Shown: positions 7,616 through 16,198 of the stretch, piece after piece
Position numbering within the stretch: the first letter of the stretch is position 1
Layout of the letters: each line of letters opens with the position of its first letter
Assembly: GCF_040546025.1 (NCBI RefSeq)
Contig: NZ_JBEPNA010000011.1
Span: forward strand, 1 to 64,000
Length of the DNA: 64,000 bases
Direction of reading: 5' to 3'
Source of the DNA: Marisediminicola sp040546025
GTDB lineage: Bacteria; Actinomycetota; Actinomycetes; Actinomycetales; Microbacteriaceae
Notes under the pieces: model-generated
Seen by the model: only the letters and a program-made list of their open reading frames with translations
Told to the model about the DNA's origin: nothing
Database searches by the model: none
Program-made: the position numbers and the translations under genes

Positions 7616-8983
7616 ATGGCAGGACGAACCGGAATGATCACCACGGACGAGCTCAACCCGCTCATCGACGCCGGCGAGATCGACACCGTGATCGTCGCGT
7701 TCACCGACATGCAGGGCAGGCTCGTGGGCAAGCGCGTCGCCGCGAGATTCTTCAAGGACGAGATCTCGTCGCACGGCGCCGAGTGCTGCAACTACCTGCT
7801 CGCCGTCGACGTCGAGATGAACACGGTCGACGGCTACCGAATCTCATCGTGGGAGAAGGGGTACGGCGACATGGCCATGATCCCCGACCTCGCGACCATG
7901 CGGCTCGTGCCCTGGCTGCCGGGCACTGCGCTCGTGATGGCCGACCTGACCTGGCTCGACGAGGCGCCCGTGCGGCCATCGCCCCGCGAGATCCTCAAGG
8001 CGCAGACTGCGCGGCTCGCCGACCTCGGTCTCGTGGCCCAGATCGGCACCGAGCTGGAGTTCATCGTCTTCGACGACAGCTACCGCGACGCCTGGAAGAA
8101 GGGCTACACGGGCCTGACCGCCTCGAGCGACTACAACATCGACTACGCGATCCTCGCCTCGACCCGCATGGAACCGCTGCTGCGCGACATCCGGGTGGGG
8201 ATGGAGGGCGCCGGGCTGTACTGCGAGGGCGTCAAGGGCGAGTGCAACCTCGGCCAGCAGGAGATCGCCTTCCGCTACGACGAGGCCCTGGTCACCTGCG
8301 ACAACCACTCGATCTACAAGAACGGGGCGAAGGAGATCGCCGACCAGCACGGCAAGTCGATCACCTTCATGGCGAAGTACGACGCCCGCGAGGGTAACAG
8401 CTGCCACATCCACATCAGCCTGCGCGGCACCGACGGCAGCGCCGTCTTTGCCGACGAGGATGCCGAGTACGGCATGTCGAAGATGTTCCGACACTTCCTC
8501 GCCGGCCAGCTGACAGCCATGCGCGAACTGACGCTGTTCTTCGCGCCCAACATCAACTCGTACAAGCGGTTCGTCGAGGGCTCCTTCGCCCCCACGGCCG
8601 TCGCTTGGGGCCTCGACAACCGCACCTGCTCGCTGCGCGTCGTCGGGCGCGGGCACAGCATGCGCGTGGAGAACCGCGTGCCGGGCGGCGACGTCAACCA
8701 GTACCTCGCGGTCGCCGCCCTCATCGCGGGCGGCCTCCACGGCATGGAGAACGAGCTCGAGCTCGAGCCACTGCTCGAGGGCAACGCCTACGGCAGTGCC
8801 GCGCCGCGCGTGCCCGCGAGCCTGCGTGAGGCGGCCGAGCTCTTCGGCGGCTCGGCCATCGCCCGCGCGGCCTTCGGCGACGACGTCGTCGAGCACTACC
8901 TCAATAACGCGGCCATCGAGGTCGCGGCGTACGACGCGGCCGTCACCGACTGGGAGAGGGTTCGCGGCTTTGAACGGCTCTGA
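7616..8983 (+). CDS. Glutamine synthetase-like ligase, probable gamma-glutamylethanolamide synthetase
   Basis: 455 aa from ATG 7616, chosen because GAGGAG lies 8 bp upstream and the protein then starts like the family. It has the GS beta-grasp N-domain (VAFTDMQGRLVGKRV) and the catalytic domain with GTELEFIVFD (metal-binding Glu), the NSCHIHISL glutamate site, and the SYKRFVEGSFAPTAVAWG/NRTCSLRV nucleotide and glutamate residues. The adenylylation tyrosine region of housekeeping GlnA is absent. It belongs to the GlnA3/GlnA4/PuuA-like branch, which joins glutamate to an amine using ATP. With an ethanolamine-type permease and an SDR alcohol dehydrogenase beside it, ethanolamine is the inferred substrate, as in Streptomyces GlnA4. 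Putrescine is the alternative. Confidence 0.85.
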   Translation: MAGRTGMITTDELNPLIDAGEIDTVIVAFTDMQGRLVGKRVAARFFKDEISSHGAECCNYLLAVDVEMNTVDGYRISSWEKGYGDMAMIPDLATMRLVPWLPGTALVMADLTWLDEAPVRPSPREILKAQTARLADLGLVAQIGTELEFIVFDDSYRDAWKKGYTGLTASSDYNIDYAILASTRMEPLLRDIRVGMEGAGLYCEGVKGECNLGQQEIAFRYDEALVTCDNHSIYKNGAKEIADQHGKSITFMAKYDAREGNSCHIHISLRGTDGSAVFADEDAEYGMSKMFRHFLAGQLTAMRELTLFFAPNINSYKRFVEGSFAPTAVAWGLDNRTCSLRVVGRGHSMRVENRVPGGDVNQYLAVAALIAGGLHGMENELELEPLLEGNAYGSAAPRVPASLREAAELFGGSAIARAAFGDDVVEHYLNNAAIEVAAYDAAVTDWERVRGFERL

Positions 8984-9704
8984 CAAGCAACCCTCCGCGC
9001 CGATCATCGGCATCACCACCTACCTGGAACCGGCCCACATGGGCGTCTGGGACGTGCGCGCCGCCGTGCTGCCCGAGGTGTACCTCGATTCGGTCATCGC
9101 TGCGGGGGGCATCGCGGTGCTGCTGCCGCCGCAGCCGGTCACCGACGAGATCGTCGACCGGGTGCTCGACTCGCTCGACGGCCTCGTGCTGAGCGGGGGA
9201 GCCGACATCGACCCCGGCCTCTACGGACAGGAGCCGCACGAGGCGACCGCCCCGCCCCGGGTCGACAGGGATGCGTGGGAGCGGGCGCTCATCACGAGGG
9301 CGATCGCGCGGCAGATGCCGTTCCTCGGCATCTGCCGAGGCGCCCAGATGCTCAACGTCGCGCTCGGCGGCACGCTTCACCAGCACCTGCCCGAGATCGT
9401 CGGCAGCACGAAGTACCAGCCGGCCCCCGCCCAGTTCGGGCCGGTCGACGTCGAGGTGACCGGGAACAGCCGTCTCGCGGAGGTGCTCGGCCAGACCGCG
9501 TCGAACCTCAACGTTCTCTGCTACCACCACCAGGGCATCGACCGGGTGGCCGACGGCCTCACGGTGACGGCGGTCTCCGAGGACGGCGTGATCGAAGCCG
9601 TGGAACTTGGGGCGGTGCCGTTCGGCATCGCCGTTCAATGGCATCCGGAGCAGGATGCCGCCGACCGACGACTCTTCGAAGGACTGGTGAGGGCAGCACG
9701 ATGA
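8970..9704 (+). CDS. Peptidase C26 family gamma-glutamyl hydrolase (PuuD-like)
   Basis: 244 aa from TTG 8970, which overlaps the ligase end by 14 bp. GGGAGAGGG at 8951-8959 is the likely RBS, and the next residues lead directly into the family's IIGITTY strand. Class-I glutamine amidotransferase fold: nucleophile Cys in LGICRGAQMLNVALGG, catalytic His and Glu in VQWHPEQD, and LVLSGGADIDP near residue 70. PuuD-type enzymes cleave gamma-glutamyl amides in the cytoplasm. Here the inferred substrate is gamma-glutamylglycine, releasing glutamate and glycine as the last pathway step. The downstream dehydrogenase overlaps it by ATGA, so the genes are translationally coupled. Confidence 0.85.
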   Translation: MNGSDKQPSAPIIGITTYLEPAHMGVWDVRAAVLPEVYLDSVIAAGGIAVLLPPQPVTDEIVDRVLDSLDGLVLSGGADIDPGLYGQEPHEATAPPRVDRDAWERALITRAIARQMPFLGICRGAQMLNVALGGTLHQHLPEIVGSTKYQPAPAQFGPVDVEVTGNSRLAEVLGQTASNLNVLCYHHQGIDRVADGLTVTAVSEDGVIEAVELGAVPFGIAVQWHPEQDAADRRLFEGLVRAAR

Positions 9705-11065
9705 CCACCACGACACTCATAAATCCGGCCGACGAAACTGTGATCGGCACGATCGAGCACAGCACGATCGAGCAGGTCGACGAGGCGATCGCGCGGGCGA
9801 CACTCGCCCAGCTCGGCTGGGCCGCACTCGCGCCCGCCGATCGCGCCGGCGCGCTGCGCCGGTTCGCGTCTGCCGTCGACGGCGCGATCGACAACCTCGC
9901 GGCCCTCGAGGTGACGAACTCCGGGCACCCGATCGGGCAGGCGCGCTGGGAGGCCGGCCACGTGCGCGACGTGCTGAACTACTACGCCGCCGCGCCCGAG
10001 CGGATGCTCGGCCAGCAGATCCCCGTCGCTGGCGGCATCAACGTGACCTTTCTGGAGCCGGTCGGGGTCGTCGGCATCATCGTGCCGTGGAACTTCCCGA
10101 TGACGATCGCGAGCTGGGGGTTCGCACCCGCGCTCGCCGCGGGCAACGCCGTCGTGGTGAAGCCCGCGGAATGGACCCCGCTCACCGCGATCCGGCTCGG
10201 CGAGCTCGCGCTCGAGGCGGGGCTGCCTCCCGGTCTGTTCCAGGTGCTGCCGGGCAAGGGGTCGGTGGTCGGTGAGCGGTTCGTCACGCATCCCGGGGTC
10301 GGCAAGATCGTCTTCACCGGCTCGACCGAGGTCGGCAAGCGGGTGATGGCCGGATGCTCGGAGCAGGTCAAGCCCGTCACGCTTGAGCTCGGCGGCAAGA
10401 GCGCCAACGTGGTGTTCGCCGACGCCGACCTGGAGAAGGCAGCGGCGACCGCCCCCTACTCCGTGTTCGAGAACGCCGGCCAGGACTGCTGCGCGCGCAG
10501 CCGGATCCTGGTGCAGCGGAGTGTGTTCGATCGGTTCCTCGAGCTGCTCGAGCCTGCGGTGAAGGCCGTGAAGGTGGGCCAGCCCGGCGACGCCGACACG
10601 GAGATGGGACCGCTCGTCTCGCGCGCCCACTTCGATTCGGTCGCGGCCTACGTTCCCGATGACGCGAGAGTCGCCTTCCGCGGGAGCGCGCCCGACGGCC
10701 CCGGCTTCTGGTTCCCGCCGACCGTTCTGCTCCCCGCATCCGACACCGACCGAACGGTCTCCGACGAGATCTTCGGCCCCGTCGTCACGGTGCAGGCCTT
10801 CGACGACGAGGCCGACGCGATCAGGATGGCCAACGCGAGCCAGTACGGTCTCTCCGGCTCGGTCTGGACCCGCGATCTCGGTCGCGCCCTGCGGGTCTCG
10901 CGCGGCATCGCGAGCGGCAACCTCTCGGTCAACTCCAACTCCTCGGTGCGCTACTCGACCCCGTTCGGCGGGTTCAAGCAGAGCGGGCTCGGGCGCGAGC
11001 TGGGGCCGGATGCCGCGGAAGCGTTCACCGAGACCAAGAACGTCTTCATCTCGACCGTCGATTGA
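9701..11065 (+). CDS. NAD(P)-dependent aldehyde dehydrogenase
   Basis: 454 aa from ATG 9701, in a 4-bp ATGA overlap with the hydrolase gene. All aldehyde dehydrogenase landmarks are present: VPWNFPMTIASW (active-site Asn), the VVKPAEWTP cofactor-binding Lys, FTGSTEVGKRV, the general-base Glu in LELGGKSANVV, and the catalytic cysteine in NAGQDCCARSR. EIFGPVVTV and PFGGFKQSGLGRELG complete the fold. It is slightly shorter than the usual 480-500 aa. In this operon it is inferred to oxidise the aldehyde of a gamma-glutamyl intermediate to the acid, the PuuC step. Cytoplasmic. Confidence 0.9.
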   Translation: MTTTTLINPADETVIGTIEHSTIEQVDEAIARATLAQLGWAALAPADRAGALRRFASAVDGAIDNLAALEVTNSGHPIGQARWEAGHVRDVLNYYAAAPERMLGQQIPVAGGINVTFLEPVGVVGIIVPWNFPMTIASWGFAPALAAGNAVVVKPAEWTPLTAIRLGELALEAGLPPGLFQVLPGKGSVVGERFVTHPGVGKIVFTGSTEVGKRVMAGCSEQVKPVTLELGGKSANVVFADADLEKAAATAPYSVFENAGQDCCARSRILVQRSVFDRFLELLEPAVKAVKVGQPGDADTEMGPLVSRAHFDSVAAYVPDDARVAFRGSAPDGPGFWFPPTVLLPASDTDRTVSDEIFGPVVTVQAFDDEADAIRMANASQYGLSGSVWTRDLGRALRVSRGIASGNLSVNSNSSVRYSTPFGGFKQSGLGRELGPDAAEAFTETKNVFISTVD

Positions 11066-11078
11066 ACCAGGAGCAGCC

Positions 11079-11867
11079 ATGACAGTCACACCCCTCGATC
11101 TCACCCAGCGCCTCGCCGGCCGGGTCGCGGTCATCACCGGCGGCGCGAGCGGGATCGGCCTCGCGACGGCCAGGCGCCTCGCGGCCGAAGGCGCGAAGGT
11201 CGTCATCGGCGACCTCGATGTCGCGACGGGCACCGCGGCGGCCAAGGAGGTCGGCGGAATCTTCGTCCAGGTCGACGTGACCGACGAGGCTCAGGTCGAC
11301 AACCTGTTCGCCGCGGCCGACGAGGAGTACGGCTCGGTCGACATCGCGTTCAACAACGCCGGCATCTCGCCGCCCGACGACGACTCGATCGAGACCACCG
11401 GGCTGCCGGCCTGGCAGAAGGTGCAGGACGTCAATCTCAAGTCGGTGTACCTGTGCTGCCGCGCGGCCCTGCGCTACATGGTGCCGCAGCGCAGCGGCTC
11501 GATCATCAACACCGCCTCCTTCGTCGCCGTGATGGGGTCGGCCACGAGCCAGATCTCGTACACCGCGTCGAAGGGCGGGGTGCTCGCGATGAGCCGCGAG
11601 CTCGGTGTGCAGTTCGCCAGGCAGGGCATCCGGGTCAACGCCCTGTGCCCGGGCCCCGTCGACACCCCGCTGCTGCGCGAGCTGTTCGCGAAGGATGCCG
11701 AGCGCGCGCAACGGCGCCTCGTCCACATCCCCATCGGCCGGTTCGCCCGCGCCGACGAACTCGCCGCCGCCGTGGCCTTCCTCGCGAGCGACGACTCCTC
11801 GTTCATGACCGCGACGACGTTCATGGTCGACGGCGGCATCAGCGCCGCGTACGTGACACCCGTGTAG
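11079..11867 (+). CDS. Short-chain dehydrogenase/reductase (SDR)
   Basis: 262 aa from ATG 11079, preceded by AGGAG at 5 bp. Classical SDR: TGGASGIGLATAR (TGxxxGxG cofactor site), D at the end of beta-2 (VIGDLD, favouring NAD), NNAG, catalytic Ser in NTASFVAV, YTASK (catalytic Tyr-x3-Lys), and the C-terminal VDGG. SDRs of this class oxidise secondary or primary alcohols or reduce ketones. Here it could oxidise the hydroxyl of gamma-glutamylethanolamide to the aldehyde used by the preceding dehydrogenase, a step a diamine pathway would not need. That role is inferred from context only. Confidence 0.85.
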   Translation: MTVTPLDLTQRLAGRVAVITGGASGIGLATARRLAAEGAKVVIGDLDVATGTAAAKEVGGIFVQVDVTDEAQVDNLFAAADEEYGSVDIAFNNAGISPPDDDSIETTGLPAWQKVQDVNLKSVYLCCRAALRYMVPQRSGSIINTASFVAVMGSATSQISYTASKGGVLAMSRELGVQFARQGIRVNALCPGPVDTPLLRELFAKDAERAQRRLVHIPIGRFARADELAAAVAFLASDDSSFMTATTFMVDGGISAAYVTPV

Positions 11868-11869
11868 TC

Positions 11870-12628
11870 ATGTCCGATCCGGGGGGAGAGTCGCATCCGA
11901 CGGTCGCCGACGATGCGCTGTTCCGGCCGGTACGGGCCGGCAACGCGTTCGAGGACACAGTCGCGCGGCTGCTGCAGGCGATCCGTCTGGGCATCGTCGC
12001 GCCGGGTGAGGCGCTGCCGGCAGAACGTGACCTCGCCGCCCGCTTCGCAGTGAGCCGGGACACCGTGCGCGAGGCGATCAAGTCGCTTGCCGATGCGGGC
12101 TTCGTGGTGTCGAAGCGGGGCAGGTACGGAGGCACTTTCGTGTGCGAGACGCTCCCACCGCGCGGGGTTGCAAATGCCGTCGAGGAGGCGGCGCAGCCGC
12201 ACGAGGAGATTACGGCGGCCGAGATCGACGACGTGCTGGGCCTTCGCGAGATCCTCGAGACGGGCGGTGCGCGCGCATCCGCCGCCCGCCCCCTCGCGGC
12301 GGCGGAGCGCGACATGCTGTGGACCCGCCTGCAGGAGACCGCCGAGTCGCCGGTGGAAGACTATCGGCGGCTCGACTCCCGGCTGCACCTCACCATCGCC
12401 GAGCTCGCCGGCTCGCCGTCACTCGTGCCGCTCATCGCCGACAACCGCACGCGAGTGAACGACCTGCTCGACCGAATCCCGCTGCTCGATCCCAACATCG
12501 CGCACTCCAACCAGCAGCACCGGGCGATTGTCATCGCAATCCTCACCGGCGACGCCGAGCTCGCCGAGAGCGCGATGCGGGAGCACCTCGACGGGTCCGC
12601 CGCTCTGTTGCGCGGGTTCCTCTCCTGA
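11870..12628 (+). CDS. GntR-family transcriptional regulator, FadR subfamily
   Basis: 252 aa from ATG 11870, 2 bp after the SDR stop, so it is part of the same operon. The N-terminal winged helix reads VAPGEALPAERDLAARFAVSRDTVREAIKSL, followed by the GTFV wing. The C-terminal FCD domain carries the DYRRLDSRLHLTIAELAGSPSL helix and a later His (NSNQQHRAIVIAI) that bind a metal and small acid ligands. Regulators of this type usually repress catabolic operons until the substrate or an intermediate binds. It is the obvious candidate to control the ligase operon and the divergent permease. Confidence 0.88.
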   Translation: MSDPGGESHPTVADDALFRPVRAGNAFEDTVARLLQAIRLGIVAPGEALPAERDLAARFAVSRDTVREAIKSLADAGFVVSKRGRYGGTFVCETLPPRGVANAVEEAAQPHEEITAAEIDDVLGLREILETGGARASAARPLAAAERDMLWTRLQETAESPVEDYRRLDSRLHLTIAELAGSPSLVPLIADNRTRVNDLLDRIPLLDPNIAHSNQQHRAIVIAILTGDAELAESAMREHLDGSAALLRGFLS

Positions 12629-12683
12629 GCCCCTGTTTAATGGTCGCGTCCGCATCGCACGATCCGACCGAAGGGCAAGCGCC

Positions 12684-13907
12684 ATGCCAGAACTGAGCCC
12701 ATGGCTGGAGGTGGTCGTCGCGGTCGTCGCCGCGATTGCCGTCGCCGTCGTCATCACGGCGGTTGCCGCGCTCGCCCTGCGGCTCGCGGGGCGGCGAAGG
12801 GCCTGGCCCAAGGTGCTGGTGGCGCGCGCCCGCATCCCGTTCCGCATCACTCTCACGGTCGCCCTTGTCTGGATCGCGGTCGAGCTGACACTGCCGGGCG
12901 GGGACTGGCGGTTCCTGGTGACGCTCGCTTTCCGGGTCGCCTTCATCATTGCCGTGGCGTGGCTCATCGCCGCCGCCGCGATCTTCCTCGAGGACATGGG
13001 CCTCGGCCGCTACCGGCTGGACGTACCCGACAACCGCGTCGCGCGGCGGATGCAGACCCAGGTGGCGCTCCTGCGCCGGCTCACGATCGTGGTGGTGGTC
13101 ATCCTCGCCCTCGGCGCGATCCTGCTGAGCTTCCCCGGTGTCGAGACCCTCGGCGCAAGCATCCTCGCCTCGGCCGGTCTCCTCAGCATTGTCGCGGGGC
13201 TCGCGGCCCAGTCGAGCCTCGCCAATGTCTTCGCGGGCATCCAGCTTGCCTTCAGCGACGCGATCCGCATCGACGATGTCGTCGTGGTGGAGGGGGAATG
13301 GGGGCGCATCGAGGAGATCACCCTCACGTACATCGTCGTGCACCTGTGGGACGACCGGCGCCTCGTGCTGCCGTCGACGTGGTTCACGACGAACCCGTTT
13401 CAGAACTGGACGAGGCGCACCTCCGAGCTGCTCGGCGCCGTGGAGTTCGACCTCGACTGGAGCGTCTCGCCCGACCGCATCCGGGACGAGCTGACCCGGA
13501 TCCTCGCCGGCACCGAACTGTGGGACCGCCGGGTGTCGGTGCTGCAGGTGACGGACGCCGTCGGCGGCTACGTGCGCGTGCGGATCCTCGTGACGGCGGT
13601 CGACGCGCCGACCCTGTTCGACCTGCGGTGCCTCGTGCGCGAAGAGATCGTGGCGTGGCTCACCCGCGAGAGCCCCGAGTCGGTTCCGCGCGACCGGGTG
13701 CAGCTCAGCCGGTCGGATGCGGCGGCGGACCGGCATCCGGTCACGGCGCAGCCCGAGCCCGTCGCCGGCACCGGGACGGCCGCCCGTGGCGGTGCCGGCC
13801 TCTTCACCGGGGACGACGATGCCAAGGCACGAGCCGGCCACTTCACGGGTGCCATCTCGCTGCCCGGGGAGGAGCGCGACGAGGGGCGCGCCGGGCCAGG
13901 CGTGTAG
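12684..13907 (+). CDS. MscS-family small-conductance mechanosensitive channel
   Basis: 407 aa from ATG 12684. Four hydrophobic segments: about residues 5-30, 45-65, 75-100 and 120-145. The last runs into the pore helix SILASAGLLSIVAGLAAQSSLANVFAGIQLAFSD, the MscS signature with small residues lining the pore. A beta domain follows (IDDVVVVEGEWGRIEEI; WDDRRLVLPSTWFTTNPFQNW). The final 60 residues are hydrophilic, disordered and not conserved. It releases solutes during osmotic downshock. A -10-like TTTAAT at 12636-12641 gives it its own promoter, separate from the regulator upstream. Confidence 0.88.
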   Translation: MPELSPWLEVVVAVVAAIAVAVVITAVAALALRLAGRRRAWPKVLVARARIPFRITLTVALVWIAVELTLPGGDWRFLVTLAFRVAFIIAVAWLIAAAAIFLEDMGLGRYRLDVPDNRVARRMQTQVALLRRLTIVVVVILALGAILLSFPGVETLGASILASAGLLSIVAGLAAQSSLANVFAGIQLAFSDAIRIDDVVVVEGEWGRIEEITLTYIVVHLWDDRRLVLPSTWFTTNPFQNWTRRTSELLGAVEFDLDWSVSPDRIRDELTRILAGTELWDRRVSVLQVTDAVGGYVRVRILVTAVDAPTLFDLRCLVREEIVAWLTRESPESVPRDRVQLSRSDAAADRHPVTAQPEPVAGTGTAARGGAGLFTGDDDAKARAGHFTGAISLPGEERDEGRAGPGV

Positions 13908-14043
13908 CCGCACCAATGATGATGGTCGGAGGCGTCGCCCACGCGGACACCACGACTTCACCGTCGAGTTCACGGCGGCGGCCAATGCAGTAGGTCACAG
14001 ACGTCGCCGCCGTCATCGCGTGGGCCTTTCGGGTGGGCTCAGG

Positions 14044-14598
14044 TCAGACGTCGCCGCGCAGCACCCGGTATGCGCTCTCGCGATCCGTGAGTGAAAGCTT
14101 TCGGAGGACCGCGCAGACATGCACCCGCACCGTCGTCGGCGAGAGGAACAGCCTGCTCGCGACATCCTTCGTCGACACGCCGTCGGCGAGCAGCTCCATG
14201 ACCTCCCACTCGCGCGCACTGAGCTTGCCTGCCGCCGCCGACTCGCGCGCGAACCGACGCGTCTTGGGGTCGCGGAACTCGTCGAGGATCCGCATCACGA
14301 GTGCGGGCGACATCGCGGCCTCGCCGGCGAGCACCGCGCGGAGCGCGCCGGGGAGCGCCGCCGGGTCGGTGCCCTTGAGTACGTAGCCGGATGCGCCTGC
14401 GCGAAGCGCGTCGAACAGATCGTCGCTCCCGGTCGACTGGGTGAGCATCACGATCGCGGTCTGGGGCACTGTCCGCCCGATCTGCTGGGCGGCATGGATC
14501 CCCCCGCCCGGCATATGAATGTCGAGGGCAGCGCGGACCCGCGATCGTATGTGAGCGTGGTCGTCGGCGATGACGACGCGGATGTGCGGGTCTACCAT
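14044..14598 (-). CDS. NarL/LuxR-type response regulator with shortened receiver
   Basis: 184 aa, shorter than the 205-225 aa usual for this family. Residues 5-17 are a normal receiver start with the acidic pair (VVIADDHAHIR). Only 13 residues after the second Asp of that pair comes ALDIHMPGGG, which holds the phospho-acceptor Asp26; the normal spacing is about 45. Some 30-35 residues (late helix 1 to strand 3) are missing without a frame change. The switch Thr (VMLTQ), Lys (YVLKG) and LuxR DNA-binding domain (LSAREWEVMELLADGVSTKDVA) are intact. The start overlaps the kinase stop. The receiver probably does not fold normally, so phosphorylation control is doubtful although DNA binding may persist. 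Confidence 0.8.
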   Translation of the reverse strand: MVDPHIRVVIADDHAHIRSRVRAALDIHMPGGGIHAAQQIGRTVPQTAIVMLTQSTGSDDLFDALRAGASGYVLKGTDPAALPGALRAVLAGEAAMSPALVMRILDEFRDPKTRRFARESAAAGKLSAREWEVMELLADGVSTKDVASRLFLSPTTVRVHVCAVLRKLSLTDRESAYRVLRGDV

Positions 14599-16025
14599 TC
14601 GACCGTCACGACGCTTCCGGTGCCGGTCTCGGCGGCGACGCTGAACGCGCCGGGCAGGCCCCGCGCGCGGTCGCGCATGCTGATGAGTCCGTAGCCGGCA
14701 CTCCCGGCGACGGCACGGGCGACATCGAATCCCGAGCCGTTGTCTTCGATGGCGAGGCTGCGGAGGGCGTGCGCCTCGCCCAGACGCAGGCGAACGCGCT
14801 TCGCATCGCCGTGGCGCACCGCGTTGGACATCGCCTCCCGCGTGATCCGCATGAGCGCGTGCTGCTGGGCGGGATCGACCCTGATCGAATCGTCGAGGTC
14901 GACCTCGAGATCGACACCGTAGCGCTCGGCGAGCTCCGTCGCCGCGCGGCGAAGCGTGAAACTCAGCGGCTCGTCGCCGGTGCGGCCGAGTGCCTGGAGG
15001 GCCGCTCGCGCCTCGTCGAGTGCCCTGTCCGTCGCGTTGATGATGTGGATTCCGGATGCGACGTGCGGGGGGATCGAGTGCGCCTCGGAGCGGATGAACG
15101 CGAGCTCCTGGATCACGCCGTCGTGGAGCTCCCTGGCCAGTCGTCGCCGGTCGTCGAGCACGGCGGCGTGGGCGTTTCAGTACTGGCGGATCTCCCTCGT
15201 CGCCCCGACGAGCAGCAGGAGGTAGCACCCGGTGCGCAGGATGTCGCCGGTGTAGAGCCAATCGGTATAGAGCGAGGGGAACAGAACATAGTTGATGCGG
15301 GCGAACCCACCGAGCGCACACGCGGGCCCGAGCCAGCGGACCAGTTCGTCGCCGCGCCGGGCCGGCTGCGTCGCGAACGCGATCGAGGCGACGAGGAAGC
15401 TCAGAGCGGCTAGGCCCTGCGCGACGAGCAGCACGGGGTGGCCCGTCAGGATCGCCTTCTGCGCCGACGCCGGAACGAAGCTCTGGTCGAATGCGACGGG
15501 GAGCACGTCCCCGACTGCCCAGAGCGCGAGCGACACGACCGCGATGAGGGCGACGGGAGCGAGCGCGTGGAGCCTGCGAGGGGTGAGCCTTCTCGTCAGG
15601 CGCGGGTCGGAGAGGGCCGCGGCGACGATCAGGAGCGCGCCGGCGAGCCGGATCGCCAACGGGAGCCAGATGTCGAGGGTGCCGGCATCCAGCCCGCCGA
15701 CGGGCGAGGTAACCCAGGACAACCCGAGGCCGGCGGCAGCGAGCAGCATGAGTCCGTTGAACAGGAGGAGGTCCTGCCAGGTGCCGCTGCGCTGGTAGCG
15801 GCCGTAGACCAGGTAGGCGACGAGCAGGGCGACGCAGGCGTCGACCGAGTCGAGAACGAGGTGCAGCGACGGGTTGCGGTAGCCGAAGACCAGGTACGGG
15901 CTCCAGATGATGAGCGCGGTGACCGTGATCCCGGCGATCCACGCGGCGGCCGTGAGGCGCGCCGAACTGGTTCGCGGCCAGAGCTGCCTGGAGTCGCGAG
16001 CGTTCCGGGGTCGGGTGGTACCCAT
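14592..16025 (-). pseudogene. Histidine kinase (NarL-partner type) interrupted by in-frame TGA
   Basis: From ATG 16025 the gene encodes about 280 residues with some eight membrane segments, ending REIRQY at TGA 15177-15179. The same frame continues without shift through AAVLDDRRRLARELHDGV (HisKA_3 with the phospho-accepting His) and the HATPase region (REAMSNAVRHGDAKRV; IEDNGSGFDV; GYGLISMRDRA) to TAG 14592. A single base change, most simply TGG to TGA, explains the break. Intact, it would be a membrane sensor of about 477 aa. GTG 15161 might restart a 189-aa soluble kinase half, but no RBS is seen. It overlaps the response regulator start, so this was one operon. Confidence 0.8.
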
Positions 16026-16198
16026 GGAACTGCCTAGGTTCGTTAAGTGAGCAGGCCGTTCGGTCGACCCGTTCGGGTGGGGTGAGCCTACCTCCGCATG
16101 TTGGGCGGCGGTGAGTCCCCGAGCGGGCGCCACGTCAGCAGGCCCGAGCGGCCCCGCAACGTGCTCCGCCCAATAGGATGCGATGGAGAGGGGGGCGC

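Noticed and set aside
9635..11245. 536-codon minus-strand frame opposite the aldehyde dehydrogenase and SDR
   Set aside because: Overlaps two clearly functional genes over their full length and shows no protein-like motif; antisense shadow.
15177..15179. Programmed UGA recoding or selenocysteine in the histidine kinase
   Set aside because: Family members appear to have Trp-like context there, no SECIS-like hairpin is evident, and the partner regulator is damaged too; a nonsense mutation is simpler.
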